Below are positions 51,824 to 62,034 of a DNA stretch of 64,000 nucleotides, piece after piece (within the stretch, counting starts at the first letter, position 1; each line of letters begins with the position of its first letter). This DNA is from Streptomyces sp. M41(2017) (GTDB taxonomy: Bacteria; Actinomycetota; Actinomycetes; Streptomycetales; Streptomycetaceae), in NCBI RefSeq assembly GCF_002078175.1, contig NZ_MWFK01000001.1, positions 2,914,001 to 2,978,000 of the forward strand, given 5' to 3'. The position numbers and the translations under genes were made by a program. The notes beneath the pieces are model-generated. The model saw only the letters and a list, made by a program, of their open reading frames with translations. It ran no database searches and was not told the origin of the DNA.

Positions 51824-53758
51824 GTGACCCAAATCACCGACCGCAGGCTCTCGTTGTCGCCCCTGCTCACCCGGATGCGCGACAGATCACCCGGACTGGC
51901 CGCCAGCCTCCTGGGTGGCGCCCTCGCCGCGGGGCTCGGACTCGGCTCGTTCGCCGTCCTCGTCATGGTGCTGTGGATCAGCTCGCCCTACCCCGACAGC
52001 GGGCCGGACGGAGCGCTCCATGTCGCCGCCGCGCTCTGGCTCCTCGCGCACGGCGTCGAGCTGATCCGCACCGACACCCTGTCCGGCGTGGCGATGCCGG
52101 TGGGGGTGACCCCGCTCCTGCTGCTCGCCCTCCCGGCGTGGCTGCTGCACCGGGCCGCGCGCGAGGCGGCCGACGTGACGTCGGAGGCGTCGCCGCGCAC
52201 GGCCTGGGCCGGCGTGGTGGCCGGCTATCTGGCCGTCGGCTGGGCCGCCGCGCTCTACGCCTCGGGCGGCGCGTTGCGCCCCTCCTGGCTGTGGGCCGTG
52301 GTCTGCCTGCCGCTCCTCGCCGCGAGCGCCGCGGGAGCGGGCGTCTGGACCGCGTACGGACGCCCGTGGGGACCGCTGCCGCTGTCGCTGAAACGCGCGG
52401 TGGAGGCCGCGCCCTTCACCCGGGCGGGTCCCCTGGCCGGTGTGCGGCGTCTCGTCGCCGGGGACGACGACCGGCTGCTCGGCGGAGCGGCACGGGCCGC
52501 CGCGGCCGGGGCAACCGTCCTCGTCGGGGGCGGCGCGCTGCTGGTCGCGGTGTCCCTGGTGTGGCACGGGGGAGCGGCCCGGGGCTCGTTCCTCCAGCTC
52601 ACCGGCGTGTGGTCCGGACGGTTCGCCGTCCTGCTGCTCTGCCTGGCGCTGGTCCCGAACGCGGCCGTGTGGGGCGCGTCGTACGGGCTCGGTCCCGGCG
52701 TCGTCCTGACCGCGGGGCATGTGGCCGGTCCCCTCACCGCCGCGGCCTCGGGGACACGCGGCCCGACCGATCTGCTCCCCGCGTTCCCGCTGCTCGCGGC
52801 GGTGCCGGGGGCGGGTTCGGGAGAGCCGCTGAACTGGCTGAGCGGTGTGGTGCCGGTGGCCGCCGGGGTGACGCTGGCGTGGTTCGTGGTGAAGGCGGGG
52901 ACCGCGCCGCCCGGGACCGGCGGTCGGGCCGAGACCTGGTCGCGCGGCCGGACGGTGTCCGTCGTGGCCCTCGCGGCCTGCTTGTGCGGAGTCGTGCTCG
53001 GCCTGCTCGCCGGGCTCGCCGGAGGACCGCTCGGCGTGGCCGCCCTGGCGCACTTCGGACCGGTGTGGTGGCAGGTGGGACCGGCGGCCGCGATCTGGAC
53101 GGCGACCGTCGGGATTCCCGTCGCGGTGGGCGTCCACGCGTGGAAGGGCCGGGGCGCCCCGGCGCCCGTGCGCGCGGTTGCCCCCCGCGGCGCGGCACCC
53201 CGCCCCGCCGGCCCCCGCTTCCGCCGGGTGCCCCGGGTACGGATGCCCGCGTGGACGCCGTGGCGCACGAAGGGCACGTCCGCTCCGTCGCCGGCGGCCG
53301 TACCGACGCCCGTCCCCTCGCCGTTCTCGCCCGCCCGGGCCGAGTCGGCGCAGCGGGTCGAACCGGCGGTGCTGGAATCCGTCCTCGAGGACCTCGAGCC
53401 GTACGACGTCCTGCCCGGCGCGGCGGCTCCGGCGGCTTGGCACGAGGACACCTCCCGGGAGGAGCGCTGGGCGGCGCTGCGCAGGGCGGCCGGGGCCGAC
53501 GCCCCGGAGGCCGACGCCCCCTCCGATGCCACCTCCGATGCCGACGGCGGCCGGGGGACCCGAGACGCCCGGGGCGACGCGAGCGGCGCACCCCGGTCCG
53601 CGTCGGACGATCTGGGCCGGACCGCCGAGGACGAACCGCGCCTGTCCGGCGGGGACGACCAGAGGCCGTCCGGCGGGGACGACCCGGACCGCTCCGATCC
53701 GGACGGCCTCAGCCGCACCGGGAGCGAGAGCACCGGCGGCGCGGACCACTCCGGCTGA
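51824..53758 (+). CDS. DUF6350 multi-pass membrane protein
   Basis: 644 residues. About 11 membrane segments lie between residues 25 and 445, and an Ala/Pro/Asp-rich, charged cytoplasmic tail of about 200 residues follows. The position next to sucCD and upstream of purN and the segment pattern match the Streptomyces DUF6350 family, which I recall being labelled PerM-like or cell-division-associated; function unproven. GTG 51824 has GGGAG 10 nt upstream, whereas ATG 51815 would touch it, so GTG is preferred. Confidence 0.8.
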   Translation: MTQITDRRLSLSPLLTRMRDRSPGLAASLLGGALAAGLGLGSFAVLVMVLWISSPYPDSGPDGALHVAAALWLLAHGVELIRTDTLSGVAMPVGVTPLLLLALPAWLLHRAAREAADVTSEASPRTAWAGVVAGYLAVGWAAALYASGGALRPSWLWAVVCLPLLAASAAGAGVWTAYGRPWGPLPLSLKRAVEAAPFTRAGPLAGVRRLVAGDDDRLLGGAARAAAAGATVLVGGGALLVAVSLVWHGGAARGSFLQLTGVWSGRFAVLLLCLALVPNAAVWGASYGLGPGVVLTAGHVAGPLTAAASGTRGPTDLLPAFPLLAAVPGAGSGEPLNWLSGVVPVAAGVTLAWFVVKAGTAPPGTGGRAETWSRGRTVSVVALAACLCGVVLGLLAGLAGGPLGVAALAHFGPVWWQVGPAAAIWTATVGIPVAVGVHAWKGRGAPAPVRAVAPRGAAPRPAGPRFRRVPRVRMPAWTPWRTKGTSAPSPAAVPTPVPSPFSPARAESAQRVEPAVLESVLEDLEPYDVLPGAAAPAAWHEDTSREERWAALRRAAGADAPEADAPSDATSDADGGRGTRDARGDASGAPRSASDDLGRTAEDEPRLSGGDDQRPSGGDDPDRSDPDGLSRTGSESTGGADHSG

Positions 53759-53767
53759 GTGGCCTCC

Positions 53768-53797
53768 GACCGGTCCCCGGCCGGCCGGGGACCGGTC
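53768..53797. repeat. 30-bp perfect palindrome without loop
   Basis: GACCGGTCCCCGGCC (53768-53782) is followed at once by its exact complement. With no spacer it is a weak RNA hairpin but a potential DNA cruciform. It sits 22 bp before a conventional terminator. Confidence 0.8.
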
Positions 53798-53819
53798 AGG
53801 CGATCCGGCGGGCGAACGA

Positions 53820-53858
53820 AAGGGCCGGCTCCCCTCGTGAAGAGGGGAGCCGGCCCTT
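53820..53858. terminator. Strong bidirectional terminator
   Basis: AAGGGCCGGCTCCCCTC (53820-53836) pairs perfectly with 53842-53858 over 17 bp, loop GTGAA. It lies between convergent membrane-protein genes. Confidence 0.92.
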
Positions 53859-53894
53859 GGCGTCCGATGCTCCGGGACGGCCCGGTGCGCGGTG

Positions 53895-54821
53895 CTAGTC
53901 GCTGGTGCCGAGCACGCCGCGCAGTTCCTTCGGGAGCAGGTCGTTGCAGGACTTCTTCGCCGCGCTCGTCAGGGCGTCGTTCGTGCAGGAGTAGTAGTCG
54001 CTGTAGACGAGCTGGGCCGTGAACGTCGCGCCGACCATCAGGATGGCCAGCGAGGCGGTGACCAGGCCGCTCACCGCCGCGGTCGTCTGCGGACGGGCAT
54101 GCGAAGCGGGCTGCTGGGGGCGGGCGTTCTGATCGGCCGCCGGAGCGTCCGGGGCCGGGACGCGCGCCTTGCCGCGCAGGGCGCTGACGCCCCAGTACAG
54201 CGCGAGCGCGCCGAGCAGCAGCGCCACGTACGGCCAGCTGAAGAGCGCGAAGAAGAACGCCCACATGCCGGAGAGCAGCGCATAGCGGGCACGGCGCTGG
54301 GAGGGGTCCGTCGGGTCCCAGCGCATGTTCGAGCCGGGGCCGCTCTGGGCCTCCGGGGTGTTCTGGCCCTGCGGCGCCCCGGGCCGGTCACCGAAGCCGC
54401 CGCCGCTGGAGGGACCGGGCTGCCGGTCGCTCCAGTGACTCCACGGGGAGTGCTCGGACCCGTCCTGGTCCCCGCCCTCGCCGTTCTGCCCGGAGCCCTG
54501 GCCGTGCCGGCGCGGCTGCCAGGGACGGTCGGGCGTGCCCTCGGGCGGCGGCGCGAACGGGTTGTCGTCCGCGTCCGGGGAACTCGACGGCTTCGACGGC
54601 TTGGAGAGATCGGCCGGGCCCGACGGGGGAGTGTCCGGGGTGTCGGGGCCGTGCTCGCCCGGGGTGCCGCCGTCGCTTCCCCCCGCCGAGCCGCTGCCGC
54701 TCCCGCCCGCGGAGCCGGGGCCGCCGCCTGTGGAGCCGTCCCCTCCCGACCTGGGCGGGGTGGACGAAGGGCGCCGCTCGCGCAGCAGGAGCGGAGGGAG
54801 TCGGAGACTGCGGTCCGGCAT
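53895..54821 (-). CDS. Membrane protein with long disordered N-terminus
   Basis: 308 residues. The first 170 are Gly/Ser/Pro-rich and disordered. [20 protein letters not shown] leads into two close membrane segments. A third segment ([17 protein letters not shown]) precedes an outer tail with two Cys ([20 protein letters not shown]) that could form a disulphide. Family not recognised. It diverges from purN. Confidence 0.78.
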   Translation of the reverse strand: MPDRSLRLPPLLLRERRPSSTPPRSGGDGSTGGGPGSAGGSGSGSAGGSDGGTPGEHGPDTPDTPPSGPADLSKPSKPSSSPDADDNPFAPPPEGTPDRPWQPRRHGQGSGQNGEGGDQDGSEHSPWSHWSDRQPGPSSGGGFGDRPGAPQGQNTPEAQSGPGSNMRWDPTDPSQRRARYALLSGMWAFFFALFSWPYVALLLGALALYWGVSALRGKARVPAPDAPAADQNARPQQPASHARPQTTAAVSGLVTASLAILMVGATFTAQLVYSDYYSCTNDALTSAAKKSCNDLLPKELRGVLGTSD

Positions 54822-55195
54822 CAGGTGAGCGTCTTCCCCTTGGTGGTTCTGGCGGGCGGCGTGTGCGCACGGCAGCGGGCTCCGGGCCCCCGGGCGCGCG
54901 CCCCGGGCGTTTCCGGTGCGGGTGCAACTGGTGGTACCGGGGCCGGCTGCCCCGTGCGTGGTGGTGCTCGTCCCAGGTCAACGTCCCGTGTGCGCAGGGC
55001 GTTCCCCGCGCCGGACGGTCTTCCCGGGTGGATCCTCCCCAGACGCTACCTTCCGGCCCCGCCCCCGTCCCGTGGGGGCCGCCCGGTGTGCCGGTATCGT
55101 TGCTGACGGTCGGCCGCTTCGTAGACTTCCCCGTATCCCGGGGCGCGAAGCATTCGTACGACCGTACAAACGCTCCCCCGAGAAAGGGCCCCGTC
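54822..55195. other. 374-bp divergent region upstream of purN
   Basis: The plus-strand frame is open but has no start signal or conserved pattern before purN. It contains the purN promoter. I looked for the ZTP (pfl) riboswitch signature seen near some purine genes and did not find it. Confidence 0.5.
55100..55127 (+). promoter_or_regulatory. Promoter of purNH
   Basis: TTGCTG (55100-55105) and TAGACT (55122-55127), 16 bp apart, about 70 bp before the purN start. Confidence 0.5.
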
Positions 55196-55816
55196 GTGGC
55201 CAAGGCCAAGCGCCTCGTCGTGCTGGTCTCCGGATCAGGCACCAATCTGCAGGCACTGCTCGACGCCGTCGCGGAGGCGGGCCCCGCGGCCTACGGTGCC
55301 GAGATCGTGGCCGTCGGCGCCGACCGGGACGGCATCGAGGGGCTCGCCCGCGCCGAGCGCGCCGGACTCCCGACCTTCGTCCGCAAGGTCAAGGACCACG
55401 GCAGTCGGGACGACTGGGACCGCGCGCTCGCCGAGGCGACCGCCGCGTACGAGCCTGACCTCGTCGTCTCCGCCGGGTTCATGAAGATCGTGGGGAAGGA
55501 GTTCCTCGCCCGGTTCGGTGGACGCTTCGTCAACACCCACCCGGCGCTGCTCCCCAGTTTCCCCGGCGCCCACGGCGTCCGCGACGCGCTCGCGTACGGA
55601 GCCCGGGTCACCGGCTGCACCGTCCACTTCGTCGACGACGGCGTCGACACCGGACCGATCATCGCCCAGGGCGTGGTCGAGATCCGCAACGAGGACGACG
55701 AGAGCGCTCTGCACGAGCGCATCAAGGAAGTCGAGCGAAGGCTGCTCGTCGATGTCGTGGGGCGGCTCGCCCGCAACGGCTATCGCATTGAGGGACGAAA
55801 GGTAGTTATCCAGTGA
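55196..55816 (+). CDS. purN: Phosphoribosylglycinamide formyltransferase
   Basis: 206 residues. Transfers formyl from 10-formyl-THF to GAR in purine synthesis. GAR site: [15 protein letters not shown]. Catalytic Asn-His-Asp: the [15 protein letters not shown] segment and [16 protein letters not shown] 55196 follows AAAGGG and gives the normal N-terminus; the longer upstream frame is not coding. Its stop overlaps the purH start (GTGA), so the two are coupled. Confidence 0.96.
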   Translation: MAKAKRLVVLVSGSGTNLQALLDAVAEAGPAAYGAEIVAVGADRDGIEGLARAERAGLPTFVRKVKDHGSRDDWDRALAEATAAYEPDLVVSAGFMKIVGKEFLARFGGRFVNTHPALLPSFPGAHGVRDALAYGARVTGCTVHFVDDGVDTGPIIAQGVVEIRNEDDESALHERIKEVERRLLVDVVGRLARNGYRIEGRKVVIQ

Positions 55817-57402
55817 CCGCCGACAGCACAGTCACGGCCGAGAGCACCGAAGGCACCAAGCGGGTCGTCCGGCGCGCGCTCGTCAGCGTGTACGACAAGA
55901 CCGGCCTCGAAGAGCTGGCCCGCGGGCTGCACGCCGCCGGCGTCGAGCTCGTCTCCACCGGTTCCACCGCCGCGAAGATCGCCGCGGCCGGTGTGCCCGT
56001 CACCAAGGTGGAGGAGCTGACCGGCTTCCCCGAGTGCCTCGACGGCCGCGTCAAGACGCTGCACCCGAAGGTGCACGCCGGGATCCTCGCCGACCTGCGC
56101 CTCGACAGCCACCGGCAGCAGCTCGCCGAGCTGGGCGTCGAGCCGTTCGACCTGGTCGTCGTCAACCTCTACCCGTTCCGGGAGACGGTCGCGTCCGGCG
56201 CGACCCCCGACGAGTGCGTCGAGCAGATCGACATCGGCGGCCCCTCGATGGTCCGCGCCGCCGCCAAGAACCACCCCTCGGTCGCCGTCGTCACCAGCCC
56301 CGACCGCTACGGCGACGTCCTCGCCGCGGCGCAGCACGGCGGCTTCGACCTGCGCACCCGCAAGCGCCTCGCCGCCGAGGCCTTCCAGCACACGGCCGCG
56401 TACGACGTCGCCGTCGCCTCCTGGTTCGCCTCCGACTACGCGCCGGTCGACGAGTCGCGGTTCCCCGACTTCCTCGGTGCCACCTGGGAGCGCGCGCACA
56501 CCCTGCGCTACGGCGAGAACCCGCACCAGCCCGCCGCGCTGTACACCTCCGGCACCGGCGGCCTCGCCGAGGCGGAGCAGCTGCACGGCAAGGAGATGTC
56601 GTACAACAACTACACGGACACGGATGCCGCCCGCCGTGCCGCGTACGACCACGACGAGCCCTGTGTCGCGATCATCAAGCACGCCAACCCGTGCGGCATC
56701 GCGGTCGCGTCGAACGTCGCCGAGGCGCACCGCAAGGCGCACGCCTGCGACCCGCTGTCCGCGTTCGGCGGTGTGATCGCGGTCAACCGGCCGGTCACCA
56801 AGGAGATGGCCGAGCAGGTCGCGGAGATCTTCACCGAGGTCATCGTCGCGCCCGAGTACGAGGACGGCGCCCTCGAAGCCCTCACCAAGAAGAAGAACAT
56901 CCGCGTGCTGCGCGCCCACAGCGCCCCGTCCGCCCCGGTCGAGATCAAGCCCGTCGACGGCGGCGCGCTCCTTCAGGTCACCGACCGCCTCCAGGCCGAC
57001 GGCGACAACCCGGCGAGCTGGACCCTCGCGACCGGTGACGCGCTGAGCCAGGGCGAGCTGGACGAGCTGGCCTTCGCCTGGCGCGCCTGCCGCGCCGTGA
57101 AGTCCAACGCGATCCTGCTCGCCAAGGACGGTGCCTCGGTCGGCGTCGGCATGGGCCAGGTCAACCGCGTCGACTCCGCGAAGCTCGCGGTCGAGCGGGC
57201 CGGCGCCGAGCGTGCCCGCGGTGCCTACGCCGCCTCGGACGCGTTCTTCCCGTTCCCCGACGGCTTCGAGATCCTCGCCGAGGCCGGCGTCAAGGCCGTG
57301 GTCCAGCCCGGCGGTTCGGTCCGTGACGAACTGGTCGTGGAGGCCGCGAAGAAGGCCGGCGTGACGATGTACTTCACCGGGACGCGCCACTTCTTCCACT
57401 GA
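55813..57402 (+). CDS. purH: Bifunctional AICAR transformylase/IMP cyclohydrolase
   Basis: 529 residues, normal length. The N-terminal MGS-like IMP cyclohydrolase domain has [32 protein letters not shown] and [16 protein letters not shown]. The C-terminal AICAR transformylase has [11 protein letters not shown] and [12 protein letters not shown] with the catalytic Lys-His. It performs the last two steps to IMP. GTG 55813 overlaps the purN stop. A 23-bp terminator follows. Confidence 0.97.
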   Translation: MTADSTVTAESTEGTKRVVRRALVSVYDKTGLEELARGLHAAGVELVSTGSTAAKIAAAGVPVTKVEELTGFPECLDGRVKTLHPKVHAGILADLRLDSHRQQLAELGVEPFDLVVVNLYPFRETVASGATPDECVEQIDIGGPSMVRAAAKNHPSVAVVTSPDRYGDVLAAAQHGGFDLRTRKRLAAEAFQHTAAYDVAVASWFASDYAPVDESRFPDFLGATWERAHTLRYGENPHQPAALYTSGTGGLAEAEQLHGKEMSYNNYTDTDAARRAAYDHDEPCVAIIKHANPCGIAVASNVAEAHRKAHACDPLSAFGGVIAVNRPVTKEMAEQVAEIFTEVIVAPEYEDGALEALTKKKNIRVLRAHSAPSAPVEIKPVDGGALLQVTDRLQADGDNPASWTLATGDALSQGELDELAFAWRACRAVKSNAILLAKDGASVGVGMGQVNRVDSAKLAVERAGAERARGAYAASDAFFPFPDGFEILAEAGVKAVVQPGGSVRDELVVEAAKKAGVTMYFTGTRHFFH

Positions 57403-57412
57403 GCATGTGCCG

Positions 57413-57462
57413 ACGACCGAGGCCCCCGGCCCTCCTCAGGGAGGGCCGGGGGCCTCGGTCGT
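57413..57462. terminator. Very strong terminator after purNH
   Basis: A 23-bp perfect stem (57413-57435 and 57440-57462) with tetraloop TCAG, between convergent purH and the RDD gene. Confidence 0.93.
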
Positions 57463-57498
57463 ACCGCGACGGTCCGTTCCCGACGGCCGTCGAGAGCG

Positions 57499-58242
57499 TC
57501 AGTGCTGGATGACCATCGTGCTCGCGGCCTTGTCGTGCCAGCCCTGCTGGCGGCCCGACTTGTCCCAGAACGGCGACAGGTAGACCACGAGCTGGCCGAT
57601 GCCGCAGACGATGCCGCCGACGAGCGGGATGATCCAGCGGATGAACGAGGCGCCCAGGCCGGGCTTCTGGCCGGTGTCGGCCTTCACCACGCGTATGCCG
57701 ACGGCGAGTTTGCCGAGGGTGCCGCCGACCAGACCGGTCATCAGCCACTCGTAGAGCAGGCCCACCACGGCGAGGATGCCGATCACGGCACCGAACTTGG
57801 CGGCGATGTCGGAACCCGCGTTGTCCATGCAGGTCTGGTAGTCCACGGCGTTCGGGTCGCAGTCCTTCGCGGCACCGACGGATCCGGCCACGCCGGCGAA
57901 GCCGAGGATCACGTAGATGACGAAGAAGGCGGCGCCGTCGATCGCGCGGGCGCCGAACCGGCGTCCCATCGACGCGACCCGCGGGCCGGGCCCTGCCGGG
58001 TAGCCGTAGCCGGGCTGGCCCTGCGGGTAGCCGTAAGCGGCCTGGTTCGGGTCGGGGTAGCCGTATCCGGGCTGGCCCTGCTGCGGGTAGCCGTAACCCT
58101 GCTGCGGAACGCCGCCCGGTGCCTGCGGGTAGGGGGGCTGGCCCTGCTGCGGGTAGGGCGGCTGTCCCTGCTGCGGATGGCCGTAGCCCGGCGGTGGGTT
58201 CTGCGGCTGTCCGTACGGGTTGTCCGGCGCGCCGAAAGACAT
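57499..58242 (-). CDS. RDD-family membrane protein with Pro/Gln/Tyr repeats
   Basis: 247 residues. The first 90 are repeats such as QQGQPPYP and GQPGYGYP. The RDD domain follows ([20 protein letters not shown] with Arg-Asp, then three to four membrane segments and [14 protein letters not shown]). The role of RDD proteins is unclear; some affect transport or ion tolerance. ATG 58242 has GGAGGAAA at good spacing. It diverges from folD. Confidence 0.88.
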   Translation of the reverse strand: MSFGAPDNPYGQPQNPPPGYGHPQQGQPPYPQQGQPPYPQAPGGVPQQGYGYPQQGQPGYGYPDPNQAAYGYPQGQPGYGYPAGPGPRVASMGRRFGARAIDGAAFFVIYVILGFAGVAGSVGAAKDCDPNAVDYQTCMDNAGSDIAAKFGAVIGILAVVGLLYEWLMTGLVGGTLGKLAVGIRVVKADTGQKPGLGASFIRWIIPLVGGIVCGIGQLVVYLSPFWDKSGRQQGWHDKAASTMVIQH

Positions 58243-58477
58243 GGCGAATTTCCTCCGTTGCAAAGGCGGGGACGAAGCGGATTGCGTGGAGGAACGTGGC
58301 GATACGAGCGGTTTGCCCCCCAGCACTGACCGCGATAGTGCGTCGTTCATCGTGATCGGGAGGGCGCATTTTGTCCAGCTCGTCGGATGAGCTGTTGTGC
58401 AGTCGCAATCTGCTTGATCACGCTCTTCGGGCGGCCGCGGCCCCTCGCCGCGTCCAGGGGTGCCCCGGATTGGAACC

Positions 58478-58508
58478 ATGACCCCGTCATCCGGGAGGAT
58501 GGGGTCAT
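58478..58508 (+). promoter_or_regulatory. Hairpin enclosing the folD ribosome-binding site
   Basis: ATGACCCC (58478-58485) pairs with GGGGTCAT (58501-58508). The loop holds GGGAGGA, and the right arm includes the first two bases of the folD ATG. Folding would hide the translation start. Confidence 0.45.
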
Positions 58509-59361
58509 GACCGCCCAGATTCTCGATGGCAAGGCCACCGCAGCCGCGATCAAGTCCGACCTGACCGTCCGCGTGGCGGCCCTGAAGGAGAAGGGCGTCA
58601 CGCCCGGCCTCGGGACGGTCCTGGTCGGCGACGACCCCGGCAGCCAGAAGTACGTCGCGGGCAAGCACCGCGACTGCGCCCAGGTCGGTATCGCCTCCAT
58701 CCAGCGCGAACTGCCCGCGACCGCCACCCAGGAGGAGATCGAGGCGGTGGTCCGCGAGCTGAACGAGGACCCCGCCTGCACCGGCTACATCGTCCAGCTG
58801 CCGCTCCCCAAGGGCATCGACGAGAACCGCATTCTGGAACTGATGGACCCCGACAAGGACGCGGACGGCCTCCACCCGATGAACCTCGGGCGCCTCGTCC
58901 TCAACGAGCCGGCCCCGCTGCCCTGCACCCCGAACGGCGTCCTCACCCTCCTGCGCCGCTACGGCGTGGAGATCAAGGGCGCCGAGGTCGTGGTCGTCGG
59001 CCGCGGCGTGACCATCGGACGTCCGATGCCGCTGCTGCTGACGCGGCGCAGCGAGAACGCCACGGTCACCCAGTGCCACACCGGCACCCGTGACCTCTCC
59101 GCCCACCTCAAGCGCGCCGACATCATCGTCGCCGCCGCCGGATCCGCGCATCTCATCCGGGCCGAGGACGTGAAGCCGGGCGCCGCCGTCCTCGACGTCG
59201 GTGTCTCGCGCAGCGCCGAGGGCAAGATCGTCGGGGACGTCCACCCGGACGTCGCCGAGGTCGCCGCGTGGATCTCCCCGAACCCGGGCGGCGTCGGCCC
59301 GATGACCCGCGCCCAGCTGCTCGTCAACGTGGTGGAAGCGGCGGAGCGCAGTGTCGGCTGA
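58507..59361 (+). CDS. folD: Methylenetetrahydrofolate dehydrogenase/cyclohydrolase
   Basis: 284 residues. Interconverts 5,10-methylene-THF and 10-formyl-THF, the formyl donor for PurN and PurH nearby. The catalytic Lys is in [13 protein letters not shown], the folate loop is PLPKGID, and the NADP-binding turn reads GRGVTIGRP, where most homologues have GRS, a small deviation. The C-terminus [15 protein letters not shown] is typical. ATG 58507 follows GGGAGGA. The next gene overlaps by 11 bp. Confidence 0.95.
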   Translation: MTAQILDGKATAAAIKSDLTVRVAALKEKGVTPGLGTVLVGDDPGSQKYVAGKHRDCAQVGIASIQRELPATATQEEIEAVVRELNEDPACTGYIVQLPLPKGIDENRILELMDPDKDADGLHPMNLGRLVLNEPAPLPCTPNGVLTLLRRYGVEIKGAEVVVVGRGVTIGRPMPLLLTRRSENATVTQCHTGTRDLSAHLKRADIIVAAAGSAHLIRAEDVKPGAAVLDVGVSRSAEGKIVGDVHPDVAEVAAWISPNPGGVGPMTRAQLLVNVVEAAERSVG

Positions 59362-60097
59362 CGGCGGCATCCACCGGTCCGGCGAGGGCGCGGCCAACGG
59401 CGCGCGCACGGCCGACGACGCCGAGGCCCGTATCGAGGAACGGTCCGCGGTGCGCGCGGGCGCGCGGGCCGAGGCCGCTCCGGCAGCGGAGAACGGGACC
59501 CGCGCCGAGCGGGCGGCCGACGCGGAGGCGCACACCGGGGCTCCGGACCCGGCGGAGACAGAGGCGAGCGACCAGGTCGGGACGAAGGGCGTGACGGTCG
59601 CCGAGTCCGCCGCCGAGTCGGAGTCGGCGTCCGAGTCGGAGTCCGATGCCGATGCCGACATGACGGTGCGGGACGCCGTCAGCGCTCCTGACGCCGACGG
59701 CAGGCCGCGCCGCACCACGCGCCGCTTTCCGCTGTTCACCCGGGACACCGCGCGACCCGAGGGCGGTGGCCGGGCCGCGCCCCGTGACGCCCCGGCCCCC
59801 GCGCGCCAGTGGCCGATCCTCACCGTCCTCGCGGCGGTCGGGCTCGGCCTGCTGCTCACCGCGCTCGACGTGTTCCGGGCCGGCACGATCCTGATCGGCG
59901 CCGCGCTCATCGCGGGCGCCGTGATGCGCTGGGTCCTGCCGAGCGTGGGCATGCTCGCGGTCCGGTCCCGGTTCACGGACATGGTCACGTACGGCGTCCT
60001 CGGCGTCGTCATCGTGCTGCTGGCGCTCATGGCCCAGCCGAAGCCAGTGCTGGTGATCCCGTTCCTCGACGACACCCTGCATTTCACGGTCCGCTGA
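59351..60097 (+). CDS. DUF3017 membrane protein
   Basis: 248 residues. The first 140 are Ala/Glu/Ser-rich and disordered. Three hydrophobic segments follow ([56 protein letters not shown]), the usual DUF3017 layout next to folD in Streptomyces. GTG 59351 lies inside the folD end, so they are co-translated. Function unknown. Confidence 0.85.
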   Translation: MSADGGIHRSGEGAANGARTADDAEARIEERSAVRAGARAEAAPAAENGTRAERAADAEAHTGAPDPAETEASDQVGTKGVTVAESAAESESASESESDADADMTVRDAVSAPDADGRPRRTTRRFPLFTRDTARPEGGGRAAPRDAPAPARQWPILTVLAAVGLGLLLTALDVFRAGTILIGAALIAGAVMRWVLPSVGMLAVRSRFTDMVTYGVLGVVIVLLALMAQPKPVLVIPFLDDTLHFTVR

Positions 60098-60124
60098 ACC
60101 GCGGCCTCACGCGGGCGCACGTGA

Positions 60125-60162
60125 CGGTGGCCCGTCCTCTCCCCGGGGAGGACGGGCCACCG
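60125..60162. terminator. Terminator after folD operon
   Basis: CGGTGGCCCGTCCTC (60125-60139) pairs with 60148-60162 over 15 bp. The tail GTCTTTTC is one of the few T-rich tails in this window. Confidence 0.92.
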
Positions 60163-60209
60163 GTCTTTTCAGGTGGTCGGTGGTGCGCGGTGCGGCGTGG
60201 GCCGGTCCG

Positions 60210-60623
60210 TCAGCAGACGATGTACGACATCGACAGCGACGAGAACGACGTGCCGCTCGGCGCCTTCAGCGTGACGGGCGAGGAGTCGCCCTTCGGTCCC
60301 GCCCAGTTGCTGTCGACGTGGCCGCCGTTGGTGAGCTTTCCGCGGACGAACGGGCAGCGGCCGTCGGACTTGGTGTCGTGGACCGTCCCCGTGACCTTCG
60401 TGTCGTAGTTGCACCACCAGCCGTTGGCGTAGCCCTGGCCGCTGGAGATGGACCAGTTCTGGGTGCAGGAGTCCGCCGCCGGCGCCTGCACCGCGGCGGT
60501 GGCCGCGGGGGCCATGGCGAGCCCGCCGCCGAGCAGCGCGGCGGCGGCCAGGGCACCCGCCACGCGGCCCCGGATGCCCGTGTTCGTGGCGCCGGTCGTC
60601 CTGTTGGTCGTCCTCGTGGTCAT
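60210..60623 (-). CDS. Small secreted protein with four cysteines
   Basis: 137 residues. The signal peptide (GRVAGALAAAALLGGGLAMA, then PAATA) is followed by a mature domain of about 90 residues with four Cys (DSCTQN, WWCNYD, GRCPFV and the C-terminal IVC). This allows two disulphides. The mature part is beta-rich, with many Ser, Thr and Gly. No family recognised; a small exported binding protein or inhibitor is possible. ATG 60623 has AGAGGGG about 10 nt upstream. It diverges from a two-component system. Confidence 0.78.
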   Translation of the reverse strand: MTTRTTNRTTGATNTGIRGRVAGALAAAALLGGGLAMAPAATAAVQAPAADSCTQNWSISSGQGYANGWWCNYDTKVTGTVHDTKSDGRCPFVRGKLTNGGHVDSNWAGPKGDSSPVTLKAPSGTSFSSLSMSYIVC

Positions 60624-60823
60624 GGATCCGATTCCCCTCTTCGGATGCGGTCCGGCGGTCCGCCGGCCCGTTGTTCGAAGACGGCCGGTGGTCGGCCGGT
60701 CCGTCGTGTTCCCGAACGTACGGTCCGGCGCCACCGCGACGCATCCCGCGCCGGTTGCAACTCCGACCACACCAGCGGAAGTAGCGGATCACGGCTCTGC
60801 AACCACCGGAGTACCGCGCTGGG

Positions 60824-60855
60824 TTGACGCCCACGCTGTGCCGCGGCGCTACGCT
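60824..60855 (+). promoter_or_regulatory. Candidate promoter of second two-component system
   Basis: TTGACG (60824-60829) and TACGCT (60850-60855) are 20 bp apart, longer than ideal. The -10 ends 6 nt before ATG 60862, so the mRNA looks leaderless. Confidence 0.4.
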
Positions 60856-60861
60856 GCGCCG

Positions 60862-62034
60862 ATGCGCTTCCGGCCGCCCCGCCCGCTCGCCGTCGACACG
60901 CTGACAGCGCTCGCCATGGTGTGCGTGGCCGTACTCCTCGGCCAGGAGTCGGCGGCCCAGGGCTGGCCCGAACTCGACGGCCCCGCCTACGTCCTGGTGG
61001 TCCTCGCGCATCTCCCGGTGGCCCTGCGCGGCAGGGCGCCGCTCGTGGTCCTCGCGGCCGTGGAGACCGCGAGCGTGCTGTACATCTCCGCCGGCTACTG
61101 GCCGGTGGTGAGCACGTTCGGCCCGATGCTCGCCCTCTACACGGTCGCCTCGGTGCGGCAGGCCCGCACCACGGCCGTGTGCGCGGGTGTGTTCGTGGCC
61201 GTATGGGTCTACGCCGGGATCGTGAGCGACAGCGACGCCATGACCTCCGTGGTGGCCCAGGCGCTGGTCTTCTCGGCCGTCCTGTGGCGCTTCGGGCACC
61301 TGGCCCGGCGCGCCGCCGAACTCGCCCGGGAACTCCGCGCCGAACAGGCCGAACGGTTCCGCCGCGAGGTCGCCGAGGAACGCGGGCGCATGGCACGGGA
61401 ACTGCACGATGTCGTCGCCCACCACATGTCGGTGGTCTCCGTGCAGGCGGGGCTCGCCCGTTTCGTCTTCGACTCCGATCCGGCCACCGCCCGCGCCGCC
61501 CTCGGCACCATCGGCGACGCCAGCGGTGACGCCCTGGAGGAACTGCGGCGCATGCTCCAGGTGTTGCGCGAGGAGGACCTGCGCGATCCGGACCGCGGCC
61601 CCGAGGCGCCCATGCCCGGACTCGCGCGCCTCGGCGATCTCGTCGAGCGGGTGCGCGCCGGGGGAGTCCCCGTCGAACTGCGCGTCGAGGGCACCCCGCG
61701 TCCGCTCGCCCCGGGCGTCGAACTCTGCGCGTACCGCGTCGTGCAGGAGTCCCTCACCAACATCCTCAAGCACGCCCACCGGGCGGCTGCGGTGGTCGAA
61801 CTCCGATACGGGGAGCACGAGATGACCGTCGTGATCACGGATGACGGAGAGGGGGTGATTCCGGACAGACTGCCGGTCGGCGGCGGGCACGGCTTGATTG
61901 GCATGCGCGAGCGGGCCAAGCTCTACGGCGGGACGATCAGTATCGGCCCGCGGAGCGAGGGGGGATTCGCCGTGCGGCTGACCCTGCCCACCACCGCGCG
62001 GGCCGCACGGCGGGGGGACGAGACCACGGCATGA
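60862..62034 (+). CDS. Sensor histidine kinase (NarL-partner class)
   Basis: 390 residues. Four to five membrane segments (residues 10-150) have only short loops, so the signal is probably in or at the membrane. The phospho-acceptor helix is ERGRMARELHDVVAHHMSVV (HisKA_3). The ATPase has RVVQESLTNILKHA, ITDDGEGVIP and GGGHGLIGMRERA. This DesK-like layout is common in Streptomyces. ATG 60862 is preferred; the longer frame above crosses a promoter and an antisense gene. It overlaps its regulator by 4 bp. Confidence 0.9.
   Translation: MRFRPPRPLAVDTLTALAMVCVAVLLGQESAAQGWPELDGPAYVLVVLAHLPVALRGRAPLVVLAAVETASVLYISAGYWPVVSTFGPMLALYTVASVRQARTTAVCAGVFVAVWVYAGIVSDSDAMTSVVAQALVFSAVLWRFGHLARRAAELARELRAEQAERFRREVAEERGRMARELHDVVAHHMSVVSVQAGLARFVFDSDPATARAALGTIGDASGDALEELRRMLQVLREEDLRDPDRGPEAPMPGLARLGDLVERVRAGGVPVELRVEGTPRPLAPGVELCAYRVVQESLTNILKHAHRAAAVVELRYGEHEMTVVITDDGEGVIPDRLPVGGGHGLIGMRERAKLYGGTISIGPRSEGGFAVRLTLPTTARAARRGDETTA

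Noticed and set aside
54822..55195. Possible ZTP (pfl) riboswitch upstream of purN
   Set aside because: Neither the conserved pseudoknot segments nor the CCGCCUGGGC block could be found; the same holds upstream of folD.
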